Position numbers and translations under genes: made by a program. Shown one piece after another: positions 53,516 to 62,056 of a DNA stretch of 64,000 nt. Each line of letters opens with the position of its first letter. Position 1 is the stretch's first letter. The DNA lies in NCBI RefSeq assembly GCF_015999245.1, contig NZ_JAEAMR010000003.1:47340-111339 (forward strand). Direction: 5' to 3'. This DNA comes from Streptomyces sp. AV19 (lineage in GTDB: Bacteria; Actinomycetota; Actinomycetes; Streptomycetales; Streptomycetaceae). The notes below the pieces were generated by a model. The model saw only the letters and a list, made by a program, of their open reading frames with translations, ran no database searches and was not told where the DNA came from.

Positions 53516-53632
53516 TCAGTCGGCCTGTATCCGCCGCCGGACCAGCCCGGCCACCACGTCCCCGACGGCAGCCCACACTGCACCGGCCAGCACCACGGCG
53601 ACCGTAGCGAGGGCCCAGCGGACGGGGCTCAC
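53516..53632 (-). CDS. 38-residue single-helix membrane miniprotein
   Basis: MSPVRWALATVAVVLAGAVWA...: one transmembrane helix followed by a basic tail (GLVRRRIQAD). The GTG at 53632 overlaps the previous stop (GTGA), in line with the coupling throughout this operon. It could be a small phage membrane protein. No family recognised. Confidence 0.55.
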   Translation of the reverse strand: MSPVRWALATVAVVLAGAVWAAVGDVVAGLVRRRIQAD

Positions 53633-53763
53633 CGGCGCTCCCACTCGTACTCGTCGTGCCCGTCCCACACAAGCCCGGCCTCGGCGGCATCGTCCAGGGC
53701 GTCGTGTGGCTCGTGCTCGTTGAACTCGCGGACCGCATCAAGGTGTTCCGGCATGCCGCTCAT
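53629..53763 (-). CDS. 44-residue acidic miniprotein
   Basis: A very acidic peptide (AVREFNEHEPHDALDDAAEAG, WDGHDEYEWERR) with no basic cluster and no cysteine. The ATG at 53763 overlaps the upstream gene's stop (ATGA) and its own stop overlaps the next start. It may be a DNA mimic or an adaptor, but only size and charge support that. Confidence 0.6.
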   Translation of the reverse strand: MSGMPEHLDAVREFNEHEPHDALDDAAEAGLVWDGHDEYEWERR

Positions 53764-54455
53764 CACGCCGTGGCCAGGTACCGTACCGCGTACGCGATCG
53801 AGCACACCCCCAGGATCAGACCTTCCATCTCCAGGTCGGCGGTGTCGCCGTACCGATCCTCACCGGCATCGTTCAGGTGACAGCCGGCGGTGAACGAACC
53901 GAGAGAGGCACGCAGCCGGGAAGCGTGTTTGAGCTGGAGGGGGATGTGCAGCAGCTGCTTCTCACTGACCCACACCACCGTGCCGGCGGCTTCTTTGCGG
54001 TGCACGACCCGCACCCCCTCCGGCCGACCTGGCGTGTTCCACGTGTAGGTGAGGACCGGCCCCCAACGGGTACGGGCGGTACGCACATCGCGGGCCACCC
54101 GGTCGGCGACACTGCGACCCGCGCACGAGGCACACACCCGCACATCGGCCTGGACACCGTCATCGGGCAGCTGGGCGAGGAGACGGACGATGGCAGCAGC
54201 GGTGTCGGTGTAGGGGGTGCCGGGGCGGGAGACGTAGGTGCCGCGGACGTCGATGGCGCCCCCGCGGTGGCAGGTGGCGGCCACGATGGCGGTGGGGCGT
54301 TTGGTGTCGCCGAGTCCGGCGTCGATGATGTGCCGCTCAGGGGGCGGCTCCCACTGCCCGGCCTCCACCGCGGCCTGGCGGGCCTGGGCAGCGATCAGCT
54401 GGGCGGGCGTGATGTGCGGCGTGTGCGGAAAGTTCGGGATGCCCAGGATGCTCAC
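53763..54455 (-). CDS. Uncharacterised protein following the terminase genes
   Basis: A 230-residue soluble protein. It opens with HIIDAGLGDTKRPTAIVAAT, like the first strand of an RNase H-type fold (Asp on a beta strand), has a CASCAGRSV motif in the middle and ends in DTADLEMEGLILGVCSIAYA. The Asp placement at both ends recalls terminase nuclease domains, but I cannot assign it. The GTG at 54455 overlaps the stop of the terminase nuclease gene (GTGA). Confidence 0.6.
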   Translation of the reverse strand: MSILGIPNFPHTPHITPAQLIAAQARQAAVEAGQWEPPPERHIIDAGLGDTKRPTAIVAATCHRGGAIDVRGTYVSRPGTPYTDTAAAIVRLLAQLPDDGVQADVRVCASCAGRSVADRVARDVRTARTRWGPVLTYTWNTPGRPEGVRVVHRKEAAGTVVWVSEKQLLHIPLQLKHASRLRASLGSFTAGCHLNDAGEDRYGDTADLEMEGLILGVCSIAYAVRYLATA

Positions 54456-55102
54456 CACGGGGTCTCCTCGATGTCGCAGGTGCGGTTGATGCGGGCCACG
54501 GTGGTGGCCCAACGACGTCCGGCCCAGCAGGCGTGCTGCGCGGCGGAGACCAGGTCGTCGTGCTGGGTGGAGCGTCCGTGCTCGTAGCGCATCTTCCCGC
54601 CCGGCGTGTTCTTCGCCCGGTAGGCGGCAAGCTCACCAGCGAGACGGTGCGCGGCCGGCAGGGTGGGGTCGATGTGCACGGCCTGCTGCTCGGCATCCAC
54701 GAGCAGCGTGTGCACCAGGTCGGTCTTGGGCACGGTCAGGTCCGGCCACTGCCCGCCGACCTTCGTGCCGCCGTGCGCGGTGACCGCGAGCACATCCACC
54801 ACGTCGGCGCAGGCGCGGGCGGTGATAGCGGTGCGCAGCGACTCGACGACCGCACGCCCCACGCCGGTTGCGTCCACGGCGATCAGCACCGGCCAGCCCT
54901 TGAGGGCGGCCCGCTCCGTCCGTCTCACCGTCCACGCCGTCAGCTGTTCGTACGGGGTGCCGAGTGGGGCGGTTTCGCAGACCACCGCCCGCCACCGGGG
55001 CACGGGGCCGGTGGGGCGGCGTCCGTCGGGCACAATCCCGACCCAGGCCGCGCTGTCGCGGGACTGGCCGACGTCCATGCTGAGGATCAGCAGCCGGGCC
55101 AT
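54452..55102 (-). CDS. Phage terminase large subunit, nuclease (RNase H-like) part
   Basis: A 216-residue protein matching the C-terminal nuclease half of large terminases: LLILSMDVGQSRDSAAWVGI (first catalytic Asp), VLIAVDATGVGRAVVESL (second Asp), and STQHDDLVSAAQHA (final Asp pair). It would cut concatemeric DNA during headful packaging. Its ATG overlaps the stop of the ATPase gene (ATGA), so the large subunit is encoded as two proteins. Confidence 0.82.
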   Translation of the reverse strand: MARLLILSMDVGQSRDSAAWVGIVPDGRRPTGPVPRWRAVVCETAPLGTPYEQLTAWTVRRTERAALKGWPVLIAVDATGVGRAVVESLRTAITARACADVVDVLAVTAHGGTKVGGQWPDLTVPKTDLVHTLLVDAEQQAVHIDPTLPAAHRLAGELAAYRAKNTPGGKMRYEHGRSTQHDDLVSAAQHACWAGRRWATTVARINRTCDIEETPW

Positions 55103-55956
55103 CAGGTGGGCCAGCCCTCATCGCGCTTCGGATCATCCCAGTCCGGGCCGAAAATGTCCGCGGGGAACAGCAGGCGGTCGTTGTCGGTGAACATGCCGTC
55201 GATCAACTGCGCCGAGAACACGCCGCCCACCGACCCGACGAAATCACAATCGATCTCCGCCGCCGCCACATGGGCGGGCACCGACGCCCGGTACGCCTCC
55301 ACCCACTCCGCTGACACCCGGCCCCCGGTGTCCCGCCAGGTCGCCGACCAGCGCCGCCACGCTTCCCCCTCCTGCTCATGAGCCCGGTACCACCAGCCCG
55401 TCTGACCCCTTGGCGTGCTGGCCGCCACCAGCGACGAACCCGGGACCGCCGCCAGCATCGGCAACAACACCGCGAAGTACACCTCGTCACCGACCCAAGC
55501 ACCCTCATCAACCGCCATGAGCCCGGTGGACAGACCCCGCACGCTCCCCGACGCCGGGATCGCGATGATCCGGCCCCGCGATCCCGGCGCCAAATGCAGC
55601 ATCGTGACCGCGTCCCGGTAGAGCGTCAGCCCCGCCGCCTGAGCGATCTTTTTGCACTTCAGGATCAGCCCGGCGGCCTGAGCGGCGGTCGGCGCCACCA
55701 CCACAACATCCAACTCCGGCTCCACCAACGCCCTGTACGTGCACGCCACCGCCAACGACAAGCTCTTGCCCGTTTGCCGCCCGCACCTCAACAACCCCCG
55801 CAGCCCCACCGGCCCATGCAGCCGCGCCCACACCTCCGCCGATACCCCCGCCACCCCGAGAAACTCCTGCTGCCACACATCCAGCCCCACCCCCGCCCGG
55901 GACGCCAGCAACAACGGCGAGGCCCGCACCGCCACCGCATCCAGCAGCCCGGCCAC
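55102..55956 (-). CDS. Phage terminase large subunit, ATPase part
   Basis: A 284-residue packaging ATPase. VWQQEFL (adenine-binding Q motif), LLRCGRQTGKS (Walker A, 58-65), VVVVAPTAAQA, LMAVDEGAWV (Walker B plus catalytic Glu, 150-151), SLVAASTPRG (coupling motif) and CDFVGSVGGVFS are in the order of phage large terminases. It ends where the nuclease domain should begin. The start GTG at 55956 has GGGGAGGCG upstream, 4 bp after the preceding gene. Confidence 0.88.
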   Translation of the reverse strand: MAGLLDAVAVRASPLLLASRAGVGLDVWQQEFLGVAGVSAEVWARLHGPVGLRGLLRCGRQTGKSLSLAVACTYRALVEPELDVVVVAPTAAQAAGLILKCKKIAQAAGLTLYRDAVTMLHLAPGSRGRIIAIPASGSVRGLSTGLMAVDEGAWVGDEVYFAVLLPMLAAVPGSSLVAASTPRGQTGWWYRAHEQEGEAWRRWSATWRDTGGRVSAEWVEAYRASVPAHVAAAEIDCDFVGSVGGVFSAQLIDGMFTDNDRLLFPADIFGPDWDDPKRDEGWPT

Positions 55957-55960
55957 AGCC

Positions 55961-56566
55961 CTACGCCTCCCCCTGCTCCAGGGCCCGCCGGTCCCGGCGC
56001 TCCACCGCCCCGATGAACGCCTCCCGCGCCCCCGGCACCGTACGGAACAGCTCCTCCATCGCCTCGCCCAGCTCCCGCCCAGCCTCCGACTCCAGCAACG
56101 CAGCCACCTGCCCACGCCGCCCCACGACCGTGTCCTGCGGAAAGACCCCCGACGTCGCCCATTCCCGGCTCTCCCGCGACGCCATCAAGAACAACTCCGT
56201 CGCCCTCGAAGCCGACACCTTCCTGCCCACCGCAGCATCCGGCAGCATCGGCACCAGATTGCGTACCGCCCTCTCCATCCCGTCCTGCACCATCACCGCC
56301 GTCCGCAGCACCGCCGCCGACCCGCCGCGCATCGCCATCTGGAACACGTGCGACTGATAGCAGCCCACACGCTCAGCCCACCGGCCCACGCTCGACCACT
56401 GCCTCACGGAGCCGTACGGGGCATCCATCTGCGACGCCAGTTCGACCAAAGACCGCTTCGGTCCCATGGCCAGGTACCGCTCGAACCGCGCGTACATCTG
56501 CGCGCTCTCGCCCGGCTGCCGCTCCCAGGGCACGGTGTTCTCATCCAGCTCGATGACCTTGTACAT
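55961..56566 (-). CDS. Small-terminase-like DNA-binding protein
   Basis: A 201-residue protein. Residues about 30-65 form a helix-turn-helix-like region (RSLVELASQMDAPYGSVRQWSSVGRWAERV) of the type found in phage small terminases that recognise the packaging site, followed by a helical oligomerisation region. Its position directly before the ATPase supports terS. The ATG at 56566 has a weak ribosome site and lies just after an operator-like region. Confidence 0.65.
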   Translation of the reverse strand: MYKVIELDENTVPWERQPGESAQMYARFERYLAMGPKRSLVELASQMDAPYGSVRQWSSVGRWAERVGCYQSHVFQMAMRGGSAAVLRTAVMVQDGMERAVRNLVPMLPDAAVGRKVSASRATELFLMASRESREWATSGVFPQDTVVGRRGQVAALLESEAGRELGEAMEELFRTVPGAREAFIGAVERRDRRALEQGEA

Positions 56567-56591
56567 CCCAGATCAGAGCCCTTCCAAAACT

Positions 56592-56635
56592 GGACAGTAG
56601 TCCAACTTGTGAAATTTTGTCCCACTGTGGAACAA
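56592..56635 (-). promoter_or_regulatory. AT-rich, palindrome-bearing patch upstream of the packaging genes
   Basis: Two dyads lie in the 74-bp gap before the small-terminase gene: GGACAGTAGTCC (56592-56603) and TTGTCCCACTGTGGAACAA (56617-56635, one mismatched pair). The region is much richer in A/T than its surroundings. It is probably the promoter/operator that separates replication from packaging expression. Confidence 0.5.
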
Positions 56636-56640
56636 ACTCG

Positions 56641-56916
56641 TCAACCACCGCCGTACCCGCACCGATGTTCCGTCACCAGCCACTCCCGCTCCAGCGAATG
56701 CACGCGCGGCAGCCAGCCCCCGCAGCACCGCCACGCCCCGCCCACTGACCGGCGCACCCGCAGCACCGGATGCCCCCACCGCAGCAGCACCACGCCGTCA
56801 GCCGGCGGCACCGTCCACGACCCCAGTCGCCACGACACCCCACTCACTGTCGTCCGCAGCACCGGCGCCGGACAGCGCGCACACTCCGCCAGCACCAGTC
56901 GACCCTCACCGCTCAC
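56641..56916 (-). CDS. Small Cys/Trp-rich protein
   Basis: A 91-residue protein with CARCPAP near the start, CC in the middle and H...C near the end (VTEHRCGYGGG), a probable zinc-binding arrangement, plus several Trp/Gly/Arg. The GTG at 56916 overlaps the DNA polymerase stop (GTGA). Unknown family; its place suggests an accessory role in replication. Confidence 0.5.
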   Translation of the reverse strand: MSGEGRLVLAECARCPAPVLRTTVSGVSWRLGSWTVPPADGVVLLRWGHPVLRVRRSVGGAWRCCGGWLPRVHSLEREWLVTEHRCGYGGG

Positions 56917-58745
56917 TTGGCACCCCAGCGGGGGCCGTGAATGGTGCCGTCGGCCTCGATCGGCACGCCCATGAACCGGCCGGTCATGCAGCCGGTCAGC
57001 GTCTCCAATGCCGCCTCGGCCTGTCCGGTGGGGACCTGGAGAACGATCTCGTCGTGCACCAGCAGCAGCACACATCGCCCGTACTCGGTGGTGGTGGCCA
57101 GCTTGTAGAAGGCGTCGACGAGCAGGTCACGCCCACTGGACTGGATCACGTAGTTCAGCGACCTGTAGCGCTTGTTGGGGTCGGCGGGCAGGTGCCGGCC
57201 GGAAGCGGTGACGACGGTGTCCTGCTTCTCCATGTCGAACCCGAACCTGCGCAGCCGGGGGTAGGCGCGGCGGAACCGGCCGATGACATCCCGGGCGGCG
57301 TCTTCGGTGATGCCGGTGGAGCGGGCGAGCTTGGCGAAGCCGATGCCGTAGAGGGTGCCGAACATGGCCCGTTTGGCCAGCGTGCGCTGGGCGGGGGTGA
57401 ATCCGTCGCCGAACATCAGCTTCGCGGTCAGGTTGTGGGGGTCGGCTCCGGCGTGGAAGGCGTCGATGAGCTTGGTCTCCTGGGCGAGGGCGGCGGCGAT
57501 GCGCACCTCCACCGCCTTGAAGTCCGCGGAGACCAGGACGTGGCCGTCCTCGGCGATGACGCACTCGCGCAGCCGGGACGCGTCGTCCTCCGACACCTCC
57601 GCCTCGCCGGGGTCCGGGGACTTCTTGAGGGTCTGGAGCGCGGGCTTGTCCATGGACATACGCGCGGTGACCGCTTTGAGGGTGTTGACGTTCGGGTGAA
57701 CGCGTCCGGCGGCGTCGGCGTAGGCGAGGAAGCTGGCCAGGATATTGAGGGCGTTGGTGCGCTCCTGGGCGGCCTGCTTGGCGCGCAGCACCGGCCCCAC
57801 CACCGGGTCGTCGCCGTGGAGGTGGACGAGTTCGGCGAGGGCTTCCTTGTCCAGGGACGGGTTGCCGTTGTCGGTGCGGCGGGTGGAGACGGCGCCGTGC
57901 TCGGCGAGCCAGGCGGTCAGCTTGACCGAGCGCGGGTTGCAGCCGGTCAGGGTGGCGACCTCCGCGAGGTGGGCGTCGACTTCGGTTTTGACCTTGGTGT
58001 GGAGTGTTTCCGTGCGGTCGGTGTCGATGCGGATGCCCCGTGCGGTGACGGCTGCCATCTGCGCGTACAGCCAGTGCTCGGTCCGTACGAGGTGCGCGTA
58101 CGGGGCGCACTGGGCGGTTAGGAGCGGGGTGAGGCGGCGCACGTAGAGGGCGTCGAGGGCGGCGTAGCGCAGGTAGGTTTCGTCGTCGGCCGGGATGTGG
58201 GTGAAGCCCCACCGCTTGATGTCCGCCGCCTTCCGGCCCACGTCGGCGGGGGCGAGCTGCCGGAAACGGTCGGTGAGAGCCTGCGCGGCGTCCGCGAGGC
58301 CGCTGTCCATGAGCTCGGCGGTGATCTTCTTCAGGCCGTGGCGGACCTGCTTGCCGCCCGGGCTGACGAGCTGGTGCAGCAGCATCGTGTCCAGGGTGCG
58401 CTGCCCCAACCACACTCCCAGCCCGCGCCACACGGTGAACACGTCGTAGGGGGAGTGCGTGACGAACCGCCGTCCCGGGTCGGCGAGCAGGTTGGTGACG
58501 GCACCCCGCTGTTCGGGGAGGTTCATGTCGAGGACCCACGCGTCGGTGCGGGTGGCGACTTGGACCAGGCGCAGCTGGCCGCCTGTGCCGAAGACGCCAG
58601 GGTGCTTGTCGGGGAAACCGGTGGTCTCGGTGTCCAGACCGAGAAGCTGGTCGCTGTCGAGGGTGGCGGTGAACAGGGCCGGGTCGTAGTCCGCGGGGGT
58701 GTGCAGGCGGACGGTCTCGCCTTGGACGGTGGCGGTCAGCGTCAT
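56913..58745 (-). CDS. polA: Phage-type family A DNA polymerase
   Basis: A 610-residue enzyme. Residues about 30-210 are a 3'-5' exonuclease (LLGLDTETTG with Asp38/Glu40, RFVTHSPYDVF, YLRYAALDALYVRRL). The polymerase domain follows: VSADFKAVEVRIAAALAQ (motif A), KRAMFGTLYGIGFAKLA (O helix) and VHDEIVLQVPTG (motif C). The 5'-3' exonuclease domain of cellular Pol I is absent, as in phage polymerases. The ATG at 58745 overlaps the primase-helicase stop (ATGA). Confidence 0.93.
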   Translation of the reverse strand: MTLTATVQGETVRLHTPADYDPALFTATLDSDQLLGLDTETTGFPDKHPGVFGTGGQLRLVQVATRTDAWVLDMNLPEQRGAVTNLLADPGRRFVTHSPYDVFTVWRGLGVWLGQRTLDTMLLHQLVSPGGKQVRHGLKKITAELMDSGLADAAQALTDRFRQLAPADVGRKAADIKRWGFTHIPADDETYLRYAALDALYVRRLTPLLTAQCAPYAHLVRTEHWLYAQMAAVTARGIRIDTDRTETLHTKVKTEVDAHLAEVATLTGCNPRSVKLTAWLAEHGAVSTRRTDNGNPSLDKEALAELVHLHGDDPVVGPVLRAKQAAQERTNALNILASFLAYADAAGRVHPNVNTLKAVTARMSMDKPALQTLKKSPDPGEAEVSEDDASRLRECVIAEDGHVLVSADFKAVEVRIAAALAQETKLIDAFHAGADPHNLTAKLMFGDGFTPAQRTLAKRAMFGTLYGIGFAKLARSTGITEDAARDVIGRFRRAYPRLRRFGFDMEKQDTVVTASGRHLPADPNKRYRSLNYVIQSSGRDLLVDAFYKLATTTEYGRCVLLLVHDEIVLQVPTGQAEAALETLTGCMTGRFMGVPIEADGTIHGPRWGAK

Positions 58746-61495
58746 GCCGCCTCTCCCTTCTGCGGGTAGTCGCTGGGGAAGCAGGCGGGGCAGGAGCGCA
58801 GCAGCATCGCCGGGGGCAGCGGCTGGAGCCGACCGCCGCACCGGGGGCAGGTGCCGGGCGGGGACGCCGGCAGGTGCTCGGTGGTCCAGTCGCACAGATC
58901 GGCGGTGTCCCAGGGGATGCCCCCGGGGTCGTGGGCGAGGGGGATGCCGTGCACGGTGCCGTCCTGCGGTCGGGTGTCCGGCGTGGGGGACGGCGGGAGA
59001 ACGAGAGCGGGGAGGCCGTCGTCGGGGAACGGAGGCTCGTCGGCGTAGAAGAGGTCCGGCTCGGGGCCGGACATGACGGTGGCGGCCGTGGTCCATGCGC
59101 GGTCCAGGTTCTGGTCCAGGCGCTCGTCATCGACCGCACCCGCTCTGACCTGCGGGTTGTCCACCTGGTCCACGCGGTCCGCGATGGGGGGACCGAATTC
59201 ATTTTTATGAGAGTGCGCAAAGGCGATGCCGGAGTAGGTCCACAGCCGCTTGCCGTCCTCTCGGGGCCGCGACTTGCGGACCCTGGGTACGGCGGCACGG
59301 AGATCACGGCCGAAGACCTCCCGCGTTCCTGTGGGGACGCCGTGGTCCTGGGCCCAGGTTGTCCACTCCTGCCACAGTTCGTCGCAGGGGGTCTGGCAAT
59401 CGGGGCAGACGGTGCAGCACTCGTTGATGAACACGGTGACCGGAGAGGCGATCTCCTGCATCGCCGTGACGGCCTCCTTCGAGCCGGCTGGCACGGTGAA
59501 CCGTCCGTTCTGCATGAGACGGTCGAGTCCGTTCAGCGCCCAGTTGAGGATGCCGGGGAGTTCCTTCTCCAGCTTCTTGGCGAGGGTGGGGTCTTCGCGG
59601 CCGAAGAAGGACTGGTGGGTCTGGAGGACGAGGAAGCGGCCCGCGATGGCGCCGGAGGAGTCCTCGAAGGCCGGCAGTTCGTTGGAGAGCATCACGATGC
59701 GAGTAGGGAGCCGTCCGATCCAGTCGGTGCGGTGCTTGCGGTGGACGGTGACGGTGTCTTTGGCGCTGACCGACAGCAGCTTTTCCACGGCGGACCGGGC
59801 GCCTTTGCGGGAGAGGCGGGCATCGGGGATGACCGCGAGGGGTTTGCCGATGAGCTGTTCCAGGCCGAAGTGGGCGGAGAAGTCCTCCATGGAGGGGGCG
59901 GCCACCGCGGTGGTGCCGGTGACAGGGGTGTCGTCGTCTTCGAGGCCGGTGCCGCCCATGAGCTTGATGAGGACGATGGCGGCGGTGCCCTTGCCGGAGC
60001 GCGGGGGGCCGACGAGCAGCAGGATCTTGTGGTGGCTGGTCAGGCCCGAGACGACGTACCCGAACCACTCCTGGAGGAGGCGGATGTTGTCAGGCTCGTC
60101 CGGCCACAGCTCGCGCAGGAACGTCTCCCAGGCCGGGCAGGTGGCGCCGGGGGTGTAGGGGTAGGGGACGGCGACGGTGTTGAAGAACGCCGGGGTGTGC
60201 GGTGTCAGGGTGCGGGTGGCGACATCCAGGAGTCCATTGGTGCAGGAGATGACAAGCCGCTTCCCCATAAGCAGCTCTTTGTTGTTTTGCGTGGACCGTG
60301 TGGACCGCTTGGACCCTTCGCAGGTCACAGCCTTACTGTTGATCGTTTTTGCCTGGACCGGACCTGGACCAGAACCTGGACCACCCTCTGGTGGAGGAGG
60401 GGTCAGGAAGCAGGGCATCTCGACGGATTGGGGCAGGTGCACCAGGGCCGCGAACGCCTCCGACAGGTCGCCGACGGTGCGACGGTTCGGCGCCCAGGCG
60501 TACACGCTGCCCTTTTCGCCGGTGCACACGGCATCGCCGGTGGCGCGGTAGAAGGCGGCGCGCATCTCGTCGTCGGGGAACTCCTTCCAGCAGGCGGTGT
60601 CCCACTTCATCCAGGAGCCGCGCCACGCGTGGAGGGTGAGCAGTCCCTCGTGGAGATACGGGATCAGGAGCGCCTCGGCGACTTTAAGGGGTTCGTGGGG
60701 CGGGGGGAGGACCGGGCGGCCTTCGGCCTCTTCGCGGCTGAGCCCGGTGGCGCGTCTGGATGCCGGGCGGCGCCCGAGGCCGTCCTCGGCCTTGTCGATC
60801 ATGCGTAGGATGCGGCGGCGGCGCTGGTCGCCGGGGACGCGGCCCAGGTAGTCGTCCAAACCCTCCTTGCCGCCGACAGGGACGCGACAGAAGGCGATGG
60901 TCTTGGCTCCGGCGACGGTCAGGGCGTGGTGCAGGCGATCGGCGCCGTCCCACACGTGGGGGTTGGTTTTCCAGTCGGCGTCGAAGAAGAGGCAGACGGG
61001 GTGACCTTCGGCGAAGCCGACATCGACTTTCGAGGCTCCGTTGCAGCCGGCCAGGGCGTAGACGCCGTAGTCGTCCGGTGCCCAGCTGGCGGCGGCCAGA
61101 GCTTGTTTCGTGCCTTCGACGATCAGGACGGGGCGGCCCTTGCCGTCGGGGGCACGGAGCTCACCGATGCCGGGGCCCTGGCCTGTGGGGAAGACGTACT
61201 TGGCGCCGCTGCGCAAGGGCTTGTCGGGCCGTAGCTGCGGGACGGGTTCTTTGTCGCTGTCGGGCGGCTTCCAGATGGGGAACAGCAGGGCGGGGACGGC
61301 TTCGGTCCCGTAGTCGGCGAACTCCGGCGGCAGTTCCTCGGTGGTCTTGATGGAGTAGATGCCAGCGGCCTTGGCGGCCTGTGGTGTGATGGCGGCGTCG
61401 GCGAGGAGCTGGGCGTGCTCCTTGGTGATGTTGAGGTCCTGCCAGGTGGCGGCGGTGACCTGCGTGGTGTCTGGTTTGTTTGTTGCGGTTTCCAT
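58742..61495 (-). CDS. Toprim primase-helicase (D5/P4-type) with zinc ribbons
   Basis: A 917-residue replication protein. Residues about 60-240 hold a Toprim domain of the DUF3854 type (RPVLIVEGTKQALAAA with Glu127, VCLFFDADW with Asp172/174). The centre and C-terminal half are a superfamily 3 helicase as in D5/P4 primases: LLLVGPPRSGKGTAAIVL (Walker A), LPTRIVMLSNELPAFED (sensor) and a FTVPAGS segment. A CCTVCPDCQTPC cluster and a final CPRCG...CPAC ribbon could bind DNA. It starts with ATG at 61495 after AAGGA, downstream of a strong hairpin. Confidence 0.85.
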   Translation of the reverse strand: METATNKPDTTQVTAATWQDLNITKEHAQLLADAAITPQAAKAAGIYSIKTTEELPPEFADYGTEAVPALLFPIWKPPDSDKEPVPQLRPDKPLRSGAKYVFPTGQGPGIGELRAPDGKGRPVLIVEGTKQALAAASWAPDDYGVYALAGCNGASKVDVGFAEGHPVCLFFDADWKTNPHVWDGADRLHHALTVAGAKTIAFCRVPVGGKEGLDDYLGRVPGDQRRRRILRMIDKAEDGLGRRPASRRATGLSREEAEGRPVLPPPHEPLKVAEALLIPYLHEGLLTLHAWRGSWMKWDTACWKEFPDDEMRAAFYRATGDAVCTGEKGSVYAWAPNRRTVGDLSEAFAALVHLPQSVEMPCFLTPPPPEGGPGSGPGPVQAKTINSKAVTCEGSKRSTRSTQNNKELLMGKRLVISCTNGLLDVATRTLTPHTPAFFNTVAVPYPYTPGATCPAWETFLRELWPDEPDNIRLLQEWFGYVVSGLTSHHKILLLVGPPRSGKGTAAIVLIKLMGGTGLEDDDTPVTGTTAVAAPSMEDFSAHFGLEQLIGKPLAVIPDARLSRKGARSAVEKLLSVSAKDTVTVHRKHRTDWIGRLPTRIVMLSNELPAFEDSSGAIAGRFLVLQTHQSFFGREDPTLAKKLEKELPGILNWALNGLDRLMQNGRFTVPAGSKEAVTAMQEIASPVTVFINECCTVCPDCQTPCDELWQEWTTWAQDHGVPTGTREVFGRDLRAAVPRVRKSRPREDGKRLWTYSGIAFAHSHKNEFGPPIADRVDQVDNPQVRAGAVDDERLDQNLDRAWTTAATVMSGPEPDLFYADEPPFPDDGLPALVLPPSPTPDTRPQDGTVHGIPLAHDPGGIPWDTADLCDWTTEHLPASPPGTCPRCGGRLQPLPPAMLLRSCPACFPSDYPQKGEAA

Positions 61496-61540
61496 AGAAT
61501 TGTCCTTACTGGGTGGGTAGTTGGATATCCACTGCTTGGC

Positions 61541-61572
61541 GGGCGCCCCGGGGTGTGCATCCCGGGGCGCCC
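61541..61572 (-). terminator. Perfect 12-bp hairpin inside the replication operon
   Basis: GGGCGCCCCGGG (61541-61552) and CCCGGGGCGCCC (61561-61572) with an 8-base loop lie between the putative ssDNA-binding gene and the primase-helicase gene, the only sizeable gap in this otherwise overlapping gene string. It may attenuate readthrough. Confidence 0.6.
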
Positions 61573-61588
61573 TGCTGTGTGCCGGGGG

Positions 61589-62056
61589 TTAGAAGGGGAC
61601 GCCGGCCGGGACGGGGCCGCCCGTGGCGGGGGGCGGGGTGGTGCTGCGGACGACCTTCACTTGGTAGTGGTGGTAGGTCGATCCACTCTTGGACTCCTTC
61701 TGGCCGAAGTACCGGCAGGCGAAGGTGTCGCCGACCTGCGGGGCGGCCTTTCGGATCTCGTTGCGGAGTACGCCGTGATAGGCCGTGACCCGCTTCTCGC
61801 TTCCGTCGGCGGTGCGGACGGTGACGACGGGGACAGGCTCGGGCCCGAAGTCGCTGGTGGTCTCGTCGAGGGCGGTGACGACACCCTGGATGCCGTCGCC
61901 GTGCTCCTGGGCGATCCAGGGGTCGGCGCTGGTGCCGTCGAGGGTGGCCAGGAGGTCGAAGGACTCGTCGGTGGTGGCGTCGTCCTTCATGGAGGAGAGC
62001 AGGTCCTCCTGCTCCGGGTTGTTGCCGGGGTTGTCGTTGTTCTTCTTGGCGGCCAT
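61589..62056 (-). CDS. Small protein of the replication module, possibly ssDNA-binding
   Basis: A 155-residue protein. The first 35 residues are hydrophilic; residues about 45-135 look like a five-strand OB-type barrel (GIQGVVTALDET, VPVVTVRTADG, GDTFACRYFGQ, YHHYQVKVV), and the tail is Pro/Gly-rich. Its position between the RecB-like nuclease and the primase suits an SSB or annealing helper. No family match is claimed. The ATG overlaps the nuclease stop (ATGA). Confidence 0.55.
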   Translation of the reverse strand: MAAKKNNDNPGNNPEQEDLLSSMKDDATTDESFDLLATLDGTSADPWIAQEHGDGIQGVVTALDETTSDFGPEPVPVVTVRTADGSEKRVTAYHGVLRNEIRKAAPQVGDTFACRYFGQKESKSGSTYHHYQVKVVRSTTPPPATGGPVPAGVPF

